Shown: positions 1 through 6,186 of the stretch, piece by piece
Layout: the number at the start of each line of letters is the position of its first letter
Numbering within the stretch: the stretch's first letter is position 1
DNA from: Onstottus_B arcticum
Lineage (GTDB): Bacteria > Acidobacteriota > Blastocatellia > UBA7656
DNA length: 49,754 nucleotides
Assembly (NCBI GenBank): GCA_038040485.1
Contig: JBBPIE010000041.1
Location: 1 to 49,754, forward strand
Direction of reading: 5' to 3'
Made by a program: the position numbers and the translations under genes
The notes under the pieces: model-generated
Seen by the model: the letters and a program-made list of their open reading frames with translations, nothing else
What the model was told of the DNA's origin: nothing
Database searches by the model: none

Positions 1-4
1 TCAG

Positions 5-77
5 CGGGATCGACGAGATTCGAACTCGCGTAGTCTTGATCGACAATCAAGTGCCTGAGCCTCTCGGCCACGACCCC
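5..77 (-). tRNA. tRNA-Asp (GTC)
   Basis: Acceptor GGGGTCG pairs with CGATCCC. The anticodon stem is CTTGA/TCAAG around loop TTGTCGA, giving anticodon GTC. The T arm is GCGAG/CTCGT around TTCGAAT. Discriminator G73 fits Asp, and CCA is not encoded. The D arm begins TGGCC and resembles Leu/Ser tRNAs rather than ordinary tRNA-Asp. It is the last visible member of the array. Confidence 0.88.
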
Positions 78-82
78 GTTAG

Positions 83-156
83 CGGCGATGGCGAGACTCG
101 AACTCGCTACGACTGAGTTGAGAACCCAGGTGCTCGACCGCTTTGCATTCATCGCC
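83..156 (-). tRNA. tRNA-Glu (CTC)
   Basis: Acceptor GGCGATG/CATCGCC is a perfect 7 bp stem. Anticodon loop TTCTCAA gives CTC, and the T arm is GCGAG/CTCGC. Discriminator G73 fits Glu. The D arm (stem TGC/GCA with an 11-nt loop) is almost the same as in the tRNA-Glu(TTC) at 582-655, so the two are probably duplicates that split to cover both Glu codons. CCA is not encoded. Confidence 0.9.
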
Positions 157-161
157 GTGTA

Positions 162-234
162 TGCCGCCTCCAGGAGTTGAACCTGGACTCTTCCGCTAAT
201 CGGGCGGACGTGTTGCCAATTACACCAAGGCGGC
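162..234 (-). tRNA. tRNA-Ile (GAT), with C33
   Basis: Acceptor GCCGCCT/AGGCGGC and T stem CCAGG/CCTGG are perfect. The anticodon stem TCCGC/GCGGA encloses loop CCGATTA, which puts GAT at 34-36 but C instead of the nearly universal U at position 33. Discriminator A73 fits Ile. The D arm (GTG TAATTGGCAA CAC) matches those of the array's Gln and Trp tRNAs. The structure is clear; the decoding identity is less sure because of C33. Confidence 0.75.
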
Positions 235-346
235 GCAGCTTCGCTCGGACGTGGCGCATGCCGCCTGGCTTGCGTGTTGGTTCTTGATCTCGGCCCTCCG
301 GAGGCAAGCCGCCGGCGTGCGCTACATTTGTGTTTCAAAGACCTGG

Positions 347-419
347 CTCCGGGAGAAGGGCTCGAACCTTCACTCTCCGATTTCAAAGACCGGCGTGTTG
401 CCAGTTACACCATCCCGGA
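347..419 (-). tRNA. tRNA-Gln (TTG)
   Basis: Acceptor TCCGGGA/TCCCGGA, D stem GTG/CAC, anticodon stem CCGGT/ATCGG around CTTTGAA (anticodon TTG), and T stem GAAGG/CCTTC all pair. Discriminator G73 fits Gln. CCA is not encoded. The 112-nt gap from the previous tRNA holds nothing recognisable. Confidence 0.92.
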
Positions 420-503
420 CCTCGGGAGCGCAGGCGTCCCCGCCTGCTTCTTTCGCATTCATAGATCCCGGAGCGGCGAGAAGCCTGCGCTCCCAAACTA
501 AAA

Positions 504-576
504 GGTGACTGGAGAGAGTCGAACTCTCTAATAACGGTTCCACAGACCGTCCCCGCGCCGTTTGGGTTCAGCCACC
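504..576 (-). tRNA. tRNA-His (GTG)
   Basis: Acceptor GTGGCTG/CAGTCAC, anticodon stem ACGGT/ACCGT around CTGTGGA (anticodon GTG), and T stem GAGAG/CTCTC pair fully. The genomic base before the acceptor is G and the discriminator is C, giving the G-1:C73 pair that histidyl-tRNA synthetase requires. That identity element argues that this gene is functional. The D stem is CCC/GGG, unusual in sequence. Confidence 0.92.
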
Positions 577-581
577 ACAGG

Positions 582-655
582 CAGGGATGGAGAGACTCGA
601 ACTCTCTAGGTCAGGTTTGAAAAACCTGTCGCTCGTCCGCTTTGCATTCATCCCC
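582..655 (-). tRNA. tRNA-Glu (TTC)
   Basis: Acceptor GGGGATG/CATCCCT pairs with one terminal G-T. Anticodon stem CAGGT/ACCTG encloses TTTTCAA (anticodon TTC), and the T stem is GAGAG/CTCTC. Discriminator G73 fits Glu. The D arm is nearly identical to the tRNA-Glu(CTC) at 83-156. Confidence 0.92.
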
Positions 656-669
656 GTTTCAAACATCGA

Positions 670-743
670 TGCGGGAGAAGGGAATCGAACCCCCAAGACG
701 CTCGGTTTAAGCGAGCGATGTCTGCCTGTTGCATCACTCCCGC
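670..743 (-). tRNA. tRNA-Leu (TAA), short variable loop
   Basis: Acceptor GCGGGAG/CTCCCGC and anticodon stem GCTCG/CGAGC around CTTAAAC give anticodon TAA. Discriminator A73 fits Leu. The variable loop is only 5 nt, so this is a class I tRNA, whereas bacterial leucine tRNAs normally carry a long variable arm (class II). The T stem contains two G-T pairs. The same odd feature appears in the two other Leu tRNAs of this array. Confidence 0.87.
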
Positions 744-785
744 ACAATTCTCTTAGTCACGCATCACGTCTCGCGCATCGTTAAC

Positions 786-864
786 TGGTAGCGGAGTCCG
801 GAGTCGCACCGGATGATTTGCCGATTATGAGCCGGCCGAGCCTGATTCCTGCTCCATCTCCGCA
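786..864 (-). tRNA. tRNA-Met (CAT), initiator-like
   Basis: The anticodon loop CTCATAA gives CAT. The acceptor TGCGGAG/CTCCGCT leaves position 1:72 unpaired (T-T), a hallmark of bacterial initiator tRNA, and the D arm (GGAGC...GGCTC) also resembles tRNA-fMet. The three G-C pairs beside the anticodon loop, expected of initiators, are not perfect (the first pair is G-T). The T loop is TGCGACT instead of TTCGANT. A73 and CCA are encoded. It could be initiator, elongator or, if lysidine-modified, Ile2; initiator-like is the best reading. Confidence 0.82.
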
Positions 865-870
865 TCAAAG

Positions 871-944
871 AGCACGCGGTGAGAGTCGAACTCACGATGA
901 CCGGTTTTGCAGACCGGCGCCTTAACCAACTTGGCTACGCGTGC
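871..944 (-). tRNA. tRNA-Cys (GCA)
   Basis: Acceptor GCACGCG/CGCGTGC, D stem GCC/GGC, anticodon stem CCGGT/ACCGG around CTGCAAA (anticodon GCA), and T stem GTGAG/CTCAC are all perfect. Discriminator U73 is the known Cys identity base. CCA is not encoded. Confidence 0.95.
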
Positions 945-948
945 GACA

Positions 949-1053
949 AGAATCTCGAATCTCGAATTGCGAATTGCGAATCGTGAATTCATAATCCGGA
1001 ATCTCGCGAACTTTGCTCCAATTCGAGATTCGCAATTCGCAATTCGAGATTCA
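949..1053. repeat. heptad inverted repeat in tRNA spacer
   Basis: The spacer is made of 7-nt units of the form AATNNNG (AATCTCG, AATTGCG, AATCGTG and others) followed, after a short gap, by the same units in inverse orientation. The whole would fold into one long imperfect hairpin. Equivalent structures with different units occur in three other spacers of the array and at 22361-22525. Confidence 0.85.
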
Positions 1054-1055
1054 TT

Positions 1056-1132
1056 TGGTGCTGGCGGAAGGATTCGAACCTTCACCAAACCGGGTTTGAG
1101 CCGGCCACCTCTACCGATTGGGTCACGCCAGC
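1056..1132 (-). tRNA. tRNA-Leu (CAA), short variable loop
   Basis: Acceptor GCTGGCG/CGCCAGC, D stem ACC/GGT, anticodon stem GCCGG/CCGGT around CTCAAAC (anticodon CAA), and T stem GAAGG/CCTTC pair. A73 and CCA are encoded. The variable loop is 5 nt, making it class I, which is not normal for a bacterial Leu tRNA. Confidence 0.88.
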
Positions 1133-1137
1133 AAGAA

Positions 1138-1216
1138 CGGATTTCGAATTGCGAATCTCGAATTGCGAATCACCTCGTCCCCAGATTCGCAATTCGCAAT
1201 TCGACATTCGAAATTC
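1138..1216. repeat. heptad inverted repeat in tRNA spacer
   Basis: Units AATTGCG and AATCTCG run into a short loop and then the inverse complement, forming a hairpin-capable spacer of the same design as 949-1053. Confidence 0.8.
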
Positions 1217-1218
1217 TT

Positions 1219-1296
1219 TGGTACCGGCGGAGGGATTCGAACCCCCATCGACTGGTTTCTAAGACCAGCGCCTCTGCCAGGTTGGGCCACGCCGGT
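1219..1296 (-). tRNA. tRNA-Leu (TAG), short variable loop
   Basis: Acceptor ACCGGCG/CGCCGGT, D stem GCC/GGC, anticodon stem CTGGT/ACCAG around CTTAGAA (anticodon TAG). A73 and CCA are encoded. The variable loop is TCGAT (5 nt), so it is class I like the other two Leu tRNAs here. D arm and acceptor are close to tRNA-Leu(CAA), suggesting duplication followed by an anticodon change. Confidence 0.88.
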
Positions 1297-1352
1297 ACAT
1301 TCGAGTATCGAGAATTGAGGATCGAGAATGACAGCCTCCATCTTCGATCCCC
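1297..1352. repeat. degenerate heptad spacer repeat
   Basis: Units such as AGTATCG, AGAATTG and AGGATCG follow one another at 7-nt spacing. A partial inverse copy near 1340-1350 could close a weak hairpin. It is less regular than the two preceding spacers. Confidence 0.55.
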
Positions 1353-1359
1353 TAACTTC

Positions 1360-1444
1360 TGGCGGAGGCGGCAGGAGTCGAACCTGCACAGGCTCTCACC
1401 CGGCGATTTAGCAAACCGCTGCCATACCGTTAGGCGACGCCTCC
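1360..1444 (-). tRNA. tRNA-Ser (GCT)
   Basis: Acceptor GGAGGCG/CGCCTCC, anticodon stem GCGGT/ATCGC around TTGCTAA (anticodon GCT), and a long class II variable arm as expected for Ser. G73 and CCA are encoded. Confidence 0.93.
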
Positions 1445-1445
1445 C

Positions 1446-1518
1446 CGGATCGAGAATTGAAAATCGAAGATCGAACGATGAGCTCGGTCGCGATCCTCTA
1501 TGCTCGATCCTCAATTCT
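1446..1518. repeat. degenerate heptad spacer repeat
   Basis: Units of the type AGAATTG, AAAATCG and AAGATCG are followed by partly inverse copies ending in a CTCAATTCT segment. It is the same design as the other spacers, in weaker form. Confidence 0.55.
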
Positions 1519-1519
1519 T

Positions 1520-1605
1520 TGGCGGAGGGTGAGAGAGTCGAACTCTCACAGGCCGAAGCCCGCCGGTTTTCGGGACCGGTGCACTGCCAGTTATGCGAAC
1601 CCTCC
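1520..1605 (-). tRNA. tRNA-Ser (CGA), with C33
   Basis: Acceptor GGAGGGT/ACCCTCC, long class II variable arm, G73 and encoded CCA all fit Ser. The anticodon stem CCGGT/ACCGG encloses CCCGAAA, giving CGA with C rather than U at position 33. This is the second tRNA of the array to lack U33. Confidence 0.88.
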
Positions 1606-1611
1606 GCGAAG

Positions 1612-1683
1612 CGGGAGCAGGAGGAGTTGAACCCCCATCAACGGTTTTGGAGACCGCCATGTTGCCGGTTACACCATGCTCCC
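1612..1683 (-). tRNA. tRNA-Trp (CCA)
   Basis: Acceptor GGGAGCA/TGCTCCC, D stem GTG/CAT, anticodon stem GCGGT/ACCGT around CTCCAAA (anticodon CCA), and T stem GGGGG/CCTCC pair with a few G-T pairs. Discriminator G73 fits Trp. The D arm is of the same type as the array's Gln and Ile tRNAs. Confidence 0.92.
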
Positions 1684-1757
1684 GTAGTAGCATAGACTTC
1701 AGTCTGTGCAGCTAACTTGATGGGAAACCCCCAAGACTAAAGGCTATGCTACGTCTA

Positions 1758-1841
1758 TGCTGAGGGAGGGAATCGAACCCCCTGTGACCGCTTGGGTCTC
1801 CTGATCTACAGTCAGACGCAATCCCACTCTGCCACCTCAGC
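1758..1841 (-). tRNA. tRNA-Tyr (GTA)
   Basis: Acceptor GCTGAGG/CCTCAGC, anticodon loop CTGTAGA (anticodon GTA), a long class II variable arm as expected for bacterial Tyr, and A73. It is the first gene of the array in the direction of transcription. No convincing promoter could be picked out upstream. Confidence 0.93.
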
Positions 1842-2377
1842 AAGCAGCGCGGTTCCAGCCTGTCAGCTCCAGGCAAAGACCTGCGCCGCGAACATTCCGA
1901 TTCGTGCGGCTATTCAGTTTTCAAACAACAAAAGGAGCGGCCCTTCCGCGCTCACAACGCAGAAGCGGTTCGCTCCCTAAGTCTCTTCGGAATCAGCTTT
2001 TGAGATTTCGGGAGCGGGAGTCCGCTCCCGCTGGATCAACGATGGCGATAATCGGAGAACTGTCGTTCCGCCGATTTGCTAAAGCCTATGAGGCTCTCGC
2101 CGATGGGTTGAATATTCAGATGTAATGACGGCGTGGCCGGACAGGCGGTGCGCCCAAACGACACGCTCGCACTGGGACACCACGTGACCTTCGGGTGGTC
2201 CGCGCGTCCTGTGCTTGTTGCGTTGTGTCGTCTGAGCATCATTTTCTTTCGGTCTCCTTCGTTCATTGACGAAAAGGAATCGGCATTGTGCCTGAGGTTC
2301 CTTTCATAAGTCAACAACTTTCTTTTGATGCATAGCGCTTTCTCCAAATGATGCGTCAATCGTGATCATACTTTTCT
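1842..2377. other. intergenic region upstream of the tRNA array
   Basis: No credible gene is seen in about 535 bp. The only clear structure is a 9-bp hairpin at 2009-2030 (CGGGAGCGG, 4-nt loop, CCGCTCCCG). Short ORFs here have no recognisable content. Confidence 0.6.
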
Positions 2378-2465
2378 TGTACGGGCGTCGCTCCGTGGGC
2401 GCCCTCTTCCGGTAGCCTACTCTTGAATCGCAATGAGGGGGCGCCCACGGAGGGACGCCCGTACA
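2378..2465. repeat. REP-like inverted repeat after rtcB
   Basis: Two 27-nt arms (2378-2404 and 2439-2465) are inverse complements with one mismatch, around a 34-nt loop. The outer arm begins TGTACGGGCGTC. The right arm ends three bases from the rtcB stop codon, so it may act as a terminator or mRNA stabiliser; there is no T-run. The hairpin at 8228-8317 shares the outer TGTACGGG and the CCTCCGTGG core, so both belong to one dispersed family. Confidence 0.88.
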
Positions 2466-2467
2466 GG

Positions 2468-3946
2468 TCAGTAGTGCTTGCTCGTCTTTCGGTTCCCGCG
2501 CTTGCTTTTTCTCCCGCGAGAACCCTCAGTCCCCTTCAACGAAGCCAGCGGCCAGAGCTTGTGCTCGACCGTCGCAAGCCCCGCTCCGACTACCGCCGCC
2601 ACCACTTCCTCAGACGCCTTGTAGCACGGCGCCGCTTCGTCCAACGGAACTCGCCCGTCGGTGTTCACCACGATCCCGGCAGCAGCGTACTCGTCGTCGA
2701 TGGCGCGCTGGTTCAACGTTCGCCCGGCTTCGCTTCGTGACATTCGCCGGCCCGCTCCGTGATTCACCGAGTAGCCGCTGGAAACGGCTCCAGCAGCCGG
2801 TCTCAGGATGTAGCTCCAGTCTTTGTTCGAGCCGGGAATCAGTACCGGATGTCCGGTTGTTTCCCAGATCGTTCCTTCGAGCGCAGCGTGTCCCGCCGGA
2901 AACGCGCGAGTCGCTCCCTTGCGATGCACCAGCACGTCGCCAAACTCCGGATGCTGCTCCCTCTGGACAAGATTGTGGGAAATTTCATAGATGAGTTCCA
3001 GCTCGCCGCCAAAGACTTCTCTGAAAGCCTCAGCCACCTGTTCGAAGATCACCAGCCGGTTGATGATCGCAAAGTTCCCTCCCGCCGCTACCGCGTTCAA
3101 GTAGTCGCGATAGTGATTCGAGTCAGGCGTGAAGTAACCAAGGTCGATGTCCGTGATGACCTCGGGCTTTTCGGCTCTCGCCATCTCGAAGTAGTTAGTC
3201 GCAAGCCCGTGGCCCCATCCGCGCGAACCGGTGTGGGCTTGCACGAAGAGCGTGTGAGTTTCTTCGCAGCGCTGCAGCTCGATGAAGTGGTTGCCTCCGC
3301 CAAGCGAGCCAAGCTGAGACATCCCGCGTTCGGGTCTGCCTTTTCCACCAAGCGGCGGCTGCCAGTCGTCATCAACCGGCAAGCGATGACGCTCAGCACG
3401 GCTGCGATCAAACGAGGCCCCGTATTTCTCTACGTAGTACTCAGCACCTCCATGGACAAGCTCATCGAACTCGCTGCGTTCGACTGTGCCGAGCTTGATG
3501 CTCTTGCCGCCGACGCCCATGTCCACAAGCTTCATCACCGCGCGATTGAACGCGAGTCTCCGCTCAGCAGTAGCCGCATCAACCGGAACATCGCTCTTCG
3601 CGCTCACCATTCCGCAACCGATGTCGTAGCCCACGGGACCCATCGCCACGGCTCCCTCGTCGGCATCAGTGAGGATCACGCAGCCGACCGGCACGCCGTA
3701 GCCGTAATGAGTATCGGGCGTGATGGCTACGAGCCTGACGCCCGGGAAGCGAGTCGCGTTGACGATCTGACGATAGATGATGTCCTCAGTTGCCTCGAGA
3801 AGCTTTGGGGTAAGAAAGAGTCTCACCGGAACATCGCCGATGTCGTCAGTGCGCAGGTCGTAGTAGCCCTCGCCATTCCACCTCGCGAGATGCTTCCAGT
3901 TGTGCGCGTTCGCCCACTCTCGGCGATTTGGTTTGATCTTGGCCAC
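2468..3946 (-). CDS. rtcB: RtcB-type tRNA-splicing / RNA-repair ligase
   Basis: RtcB joins RNA 2',3'-cyclic phosphate or 3'-phosphate ends to 5'-OH ends, using GTP and Mn2+, and so reseals RNA cut by many ribonucleases. The 492-aa product has the family landmarks: HYGYGVPVG at 80-88, DIGCGM at 108-113 with the metal-binding Cys111, GGGNHFIE at 217-224, HTGSRGWGH at 238-246, SHN near 323-325, and HGAGR at 396-400 containing the His that carries the guanylate. Length is normal for the family. The start is GTG with a weak AGAGAG upstream. No archease gene is visible nearby. The gene reads toward the tRNA array with only a REP-like hairpin and about 0.5 kb between them. Family assignment is certain; a role in maintaining these tRNAs is inference. 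Confidence 0.96.
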   Translation of the reverse strand: MAKIKPNRREWANAHNWKHLARWNGEGYYDLRTDDIGDVPVRLFLTPKLLEATEDIIYRQIVNATRFPGVRLVAITPDTHYGYGVPVGCVILTDADEGAVAMGPVGYDIGCGMVSAKSDVPVDAATAERRLAFNRAVMKLVDMGVGGKSIKLGTVERSEFDELVHGGAEYYVEKYGASFDRSRAERHRLPVDDDWQPPLGGKGRPERGMSQLGSLGGGNHFIELQRCEETHTLFVQAHTGSRGWGHGLATNYFEMARAEKPEVITDIDLGYFTPDSNHYRDYLNAVAAGGNFAIINRLVIFEQVAEAFREVFGGELELIYEISHNLVQREQHPEFGDVLVHRKGATRAFPAGHAALEGTIWETTGHPVLIPGSNKDWSYILRPAAGAVSSGYSVNHGAGRRMSRSEAGRTLNQRAIDDEYAAAGIVVNTDGRVPLDEAAPCYKASEEVVAAVVGAGLATVEHKLWPLASLKGTEGSRGRKSKRGNRKTSKHY

Positions 3947-4106
3947 AATTACTCTCTGAAAGAAGCATCTCCCCGTTGGGCTTTGCTACCTAGAGGACAA
4001 GTTCGTGAGCCGAGAGTGCGGCACTGATCGGAGGTGCGCTGCGAGATACAGTCTGTTGCTCACGATGTTTGAACGCTCTCGTTCGGTCCCGTAGACAGGT
4101 TCTGCG

Positions 4107-5393
4107 TCAAACCAACCAACTATAGACGAACCACGAGGTTCGAGATTTCCCACGAATGTCCGGACGCCCTTCGCTATCTTGATTAACCAATCGAAACCTG
4201 ATAGTCCGCTCTACTGCTTCGGATTCTTCTTCATAGACGAGACTTACTTCAATCTCAGTGATAGCCGGAGCATTGTCTTTGATATCTGTGAACTCATATG
4301 TTTTCAGCTCCCTCGAAGCATAGTGCTCCCTAACCATTCCGGGTAACTCTCTCTCAGAATAACCTAAGTTCGGTGGGAGGCACTTAGCCATATGGCCGTA
4401 GTTTCGTTTCTTCCAACATGTCAAGAACTCAGCCAGTTTTTGCTCAGGTGTTCCGCTCTCAAAGGCCTCTGAATCGCCAGTCGTCAGCACGTCTCGCGCA
4501 AGTTCGAGAATTCGCGGCTTCCATGCTTCCAAGCGTGCTTTGTCATCAGCGTCTTCCAGGAGCGGCCGAATAAGCTCTCGCCACGTCGTGGTCGGCTTTG
4601 GTGCCGGAGCGGAAAGCAATCCTTGTTCGGCCTTCAGCGCCCACTCCCGCGCTGCAAACAAGGCGGCCCAAGCTTTTGCCGCCACTAACTTGTTGTCGTA
4701 CCCCAGATCCATCCCATGCAAGATTCCATTTCGATACGGAAGGGTTATTTCCTCAGTTCTGGTTCTGTAACGTCCCTTTTGAAAGATGCGAACAATCACA
4801 TTCAGCCCCTTGCTGTGTCCGGCTATTGAATCCCAAGCTTCCAGTTTTACATCCTCGGCGAAAAACCCTCGCCTCTGCTCATGAAGCTCGCTTACCAGTC
4901 CATCAAGCAAAGCGAGAATAACCGGAATGCATGCATGATATCGCCCTTCGGAATAGTCGATTAAGGCAAGGCGGGCTAGGCGCATTCTCGGACGGAAGGC
5001 ATCCACTGCCACCATCATCTGTAGATACCGTTCCAACCTATCTGGGTTGTAGTAATCCACAAGAAGCGCTTCCGCGCCGTCAATATCGCCAGACTCAGCT
5101 CGCTCGATAGCTGCTTTTGCAGCGTCGATATTCATCGAGTCATAGATGATCCAGCCCCTAGGGGCAAATAGATCATTAAAACGGTCTGGTATCATTGCCA
5201 ACTCCTCCGCCATTTTCTCAAGTTCGTCTATCTTGGTCTTGGTCATGGACTCGTCAATGGGTCTCATGTCTGCGCCCAAAAGCTTGAAGAGGGGGCGCCA
5301 AATCCACTTGGCCCTTCTGAACGCCTTGAAGTATCGGAGATCATCTAGGGTCTTCTTAATTCTCGGGATGTCTTTGATGGAAGGCTCGTTCAC
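4107..5393 (-). CDS. uncharacterised protein with HEPN-like R-x4-H motif
   Basis: The product is 428 aa with no named family recognised. Residues about 145-170 (YHACIPVILALLDGLV) and 215-255 form a helical block with RNGILHG at 221-227. This fits the R-x4-6-H signature of HEPN ribonucleases, preceded by a helix typical of HEPN-like proteins. The C-terminal 110-120 residues, from about 305, look like a separate alpha/beta domain, perhaps SnoaL/NTF2-like. The start is GTG, 160 bp upstream of rtcB and on the same strand, so co-transcription with rtcB is possible. The start codon of the divergent MazEF-type pair is 75 bp away. Whether it cuts RNA is unknown: the motif alone also occurs in non-nuclease HEPN proteins. 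Confidence 0.6.
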   Translation of the reverse strand: MNEPSIKDIPRIKKTLDDLRYFKAFRRAKWIWRPLFKLLGADMRPIDESMTKTKIDELEKMAEELAMIPDRFNDLFAPRGWIIYDSMNIDAAKAAIERAESGDIDGAEALLVDYYNPDRLERYLQMMVAVDAFRPRMRLARLALIDYSEGRYHACIPVILALLDGLVSELHEQRRGFFAEDVKLEAWDSIAGHSKGLNVIVRIFQKGRYRTRTEEITLPYRNGILHGMDLGYDNKLVAAKAWAALFAAREWALKAEQGLLSAPAPKPTTTWRELIRPLLEDADDKARLEAWKPRILELARDVLTTGDSEAFESGTPEQKLAEFLTCWKKRNYGHMAKCLPPNLGYSERELPGMVREHYASRELKTYEFTDIKDNAPAITEIEVSLVYEEESEAVERTIRFRLVNQDSEGRPDIRGKSRTSWFVYSWLV

Positions 5394-5468
5394 AATGGGA
5401 TTATATCTCTCTTGTCCTTGGCCATTCTCTTAAAGTGTCTTAAACTCATCCCCCAAAGGAGCAACGCT

Positions 5469-5681
5469 ATGAGCACCCAAGAAGAGACCATCGAAGAAGA
5501 GAACGTCGAAACAACAGTTCCTCTGACCTTGGCCGACCGGCTCGCCTTCATGAAACTGCCGCTCGAGGAACGCCGACGAATTCTCGCGGAACAGGCCGAA
5601 GCAATGATCGCCCACTACGAACTTGAAGAGAACCGCCGCGAACGCGAGCTTTGGCAGGGTGGCGACATTGTCGAGTACTAA
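5469..5681 (+). CDS. MazE-like antitoxin (putative)
   Basis: A 70-aa acidic protein that directly precedes and overlaps a MazF toxin gene; position and size point to the antitoxin. The ATG at 5469 is preferred over an in-frame upstream start at 5412 because AAAGGAG lies 7 nt before it. The first 18 residues are mostly Glu, Thr and Val. The middle (LTLADRLAFMKLPLEERRR) resembles the C-terminal neutralising helix of some short antitoxins. No AbrB-type DNA-binding domain is evident, so it is not a classical MazE. Confidence 0.7.
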   Translation: MSTQEETIEEENVETTVPLTLADRLAFMKLPLEERRRILAEQAEAMIAHYELEENRRERELWQGGDIVEY

Positions 5682-6027
5682 TCCGCCGCGACGTGGCGAA
5701 GTCTGGCTGGTCGACCTCGACCCGACCGTAGGCGCCGAACTCAAGAAGATTCGTCCCGCCGTGGTGATCAGCTCCGATGCTGTTGGCCGCCTGCCTATCA
5801 AGCTTGTCGCTCCCATCACCGACTGGAAAGATCACTTCGCCAGAAACATCTGGCACGTTTACATCGAACCTGATGCAACGAACGGTCTCTCAAAGCCATC
5901 CGCTGTCGACGCGTTGCAGCTTCGGGGTCTTGACTATCAGCGCTTCGTCCGCAAACTCGGCAGAGTCTCTTCCACAATGTTTGATGATATCGGTCTCGCA
6001 GTTTGCTCGATCATAGAATACCCCTGA
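5668..6027 (+). CDS. MazF/PemK-type toxin endoribonuclease
   Basis: MazF toxins cut single-stranded RNA, mRNA and in some cases tRNA, at short sequence motifs. The protein has the MazF start (RRGEVWLVDLDPTVGAE), the core IRPAVVIS and the later AVDALQLRGLD block. An ATG at 5623 would give 134 aa but lies deep within the antitoxin. TTG at 5668, preceded by AGGGTGG, gives 119 aa, the usual family length, and overlaps the antitoxin stop by 14 nt, allowing translational coupling; a GTG at 5659 is also possible. The pair diverges from the HEPN-like/rtcB genes. Confidence 0.9.
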   Translation: MSSTNPPRRGEVWLVDLDPTVGAELKKIRPAVVISSDAVGRLPIKLVAPITDWKDHFARNIWHVYIEPDATNGLSKPSAVDALQLRGLDYQRFVRKLGRVSSTMFDDIGLAVCSIIEYP

Positions 6028-6186
6028 CACGAACTGTCTGCTGAATAAAACCTGCTTATTCATTAAACCGACCGAGGACGCTACACTCGCGCGTGCATTA
6101 CGGGATGCGCAGGTGTAGGATCGAACCAGATGTAAAAGCTTCGAGCGCCGTGATCGAAGCGAGTAGTGCCCCTCGAAGGAGGGTTT

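Larger units (their letters stand above)
5..1841 (-). other. tRNA gene array (15 tRNAs)
   Basis: Fifteen complete tRNA cloverleaves lie on the minus strand with almost no other content. In transcription order: Tyr, Trp, Ser(CGA), Ser(GCT), Leu(TAG), Leu(CAA), Cys, Met, Leu(TAA), Glu(TTC), His, Gln, Ile, Glu(CTC), Asp. The last lies at the left edge, so the array probably continues. Five genes encode the 3' CCA and ten do not. Discriminator bases fit the anticodon in every case. Many D arms lack the usual AGCTCAGTTGGTAGAGC-like form seen in the tRNA-Lys at 33.3 kb. Dense arrays of divergent tRNAs are known mainly from phages, plasmids and integrative elements, so this looks like an acquired set. 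No integrase is visible in the window. Confidence 0.9.

Noticed and set aside
162..234. tRNA-Asn reading of this gene
   Set aside because: The D arm is Asn/Gln-like, but the anticodon triplet at 34-36 is GAT and A73 fits Ile, not Asn (G73).
949..1518. CRISPR array candidate
   Set aside because: Repeats are 7-nt units with no constant 24-40 nt repeat or unique spacers, and no cas genes are near.
251..1695. ORFs of up to 262 aa across the tRNA array, both strands
   Set aside because: They read through perfect tRNA cloverleaves and spacer repeats; no protein family features.
2036..2359. 107-aa minus-strand ORF upstream of the tRNA array
   Set aside because: No family features and no ribosome-binding site; probably chance.
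2759..4027. 422-aa plus-strand ORF
   Set aside because: It is antisense to the well-conserved rtcB gene and has no domain signature of its own.
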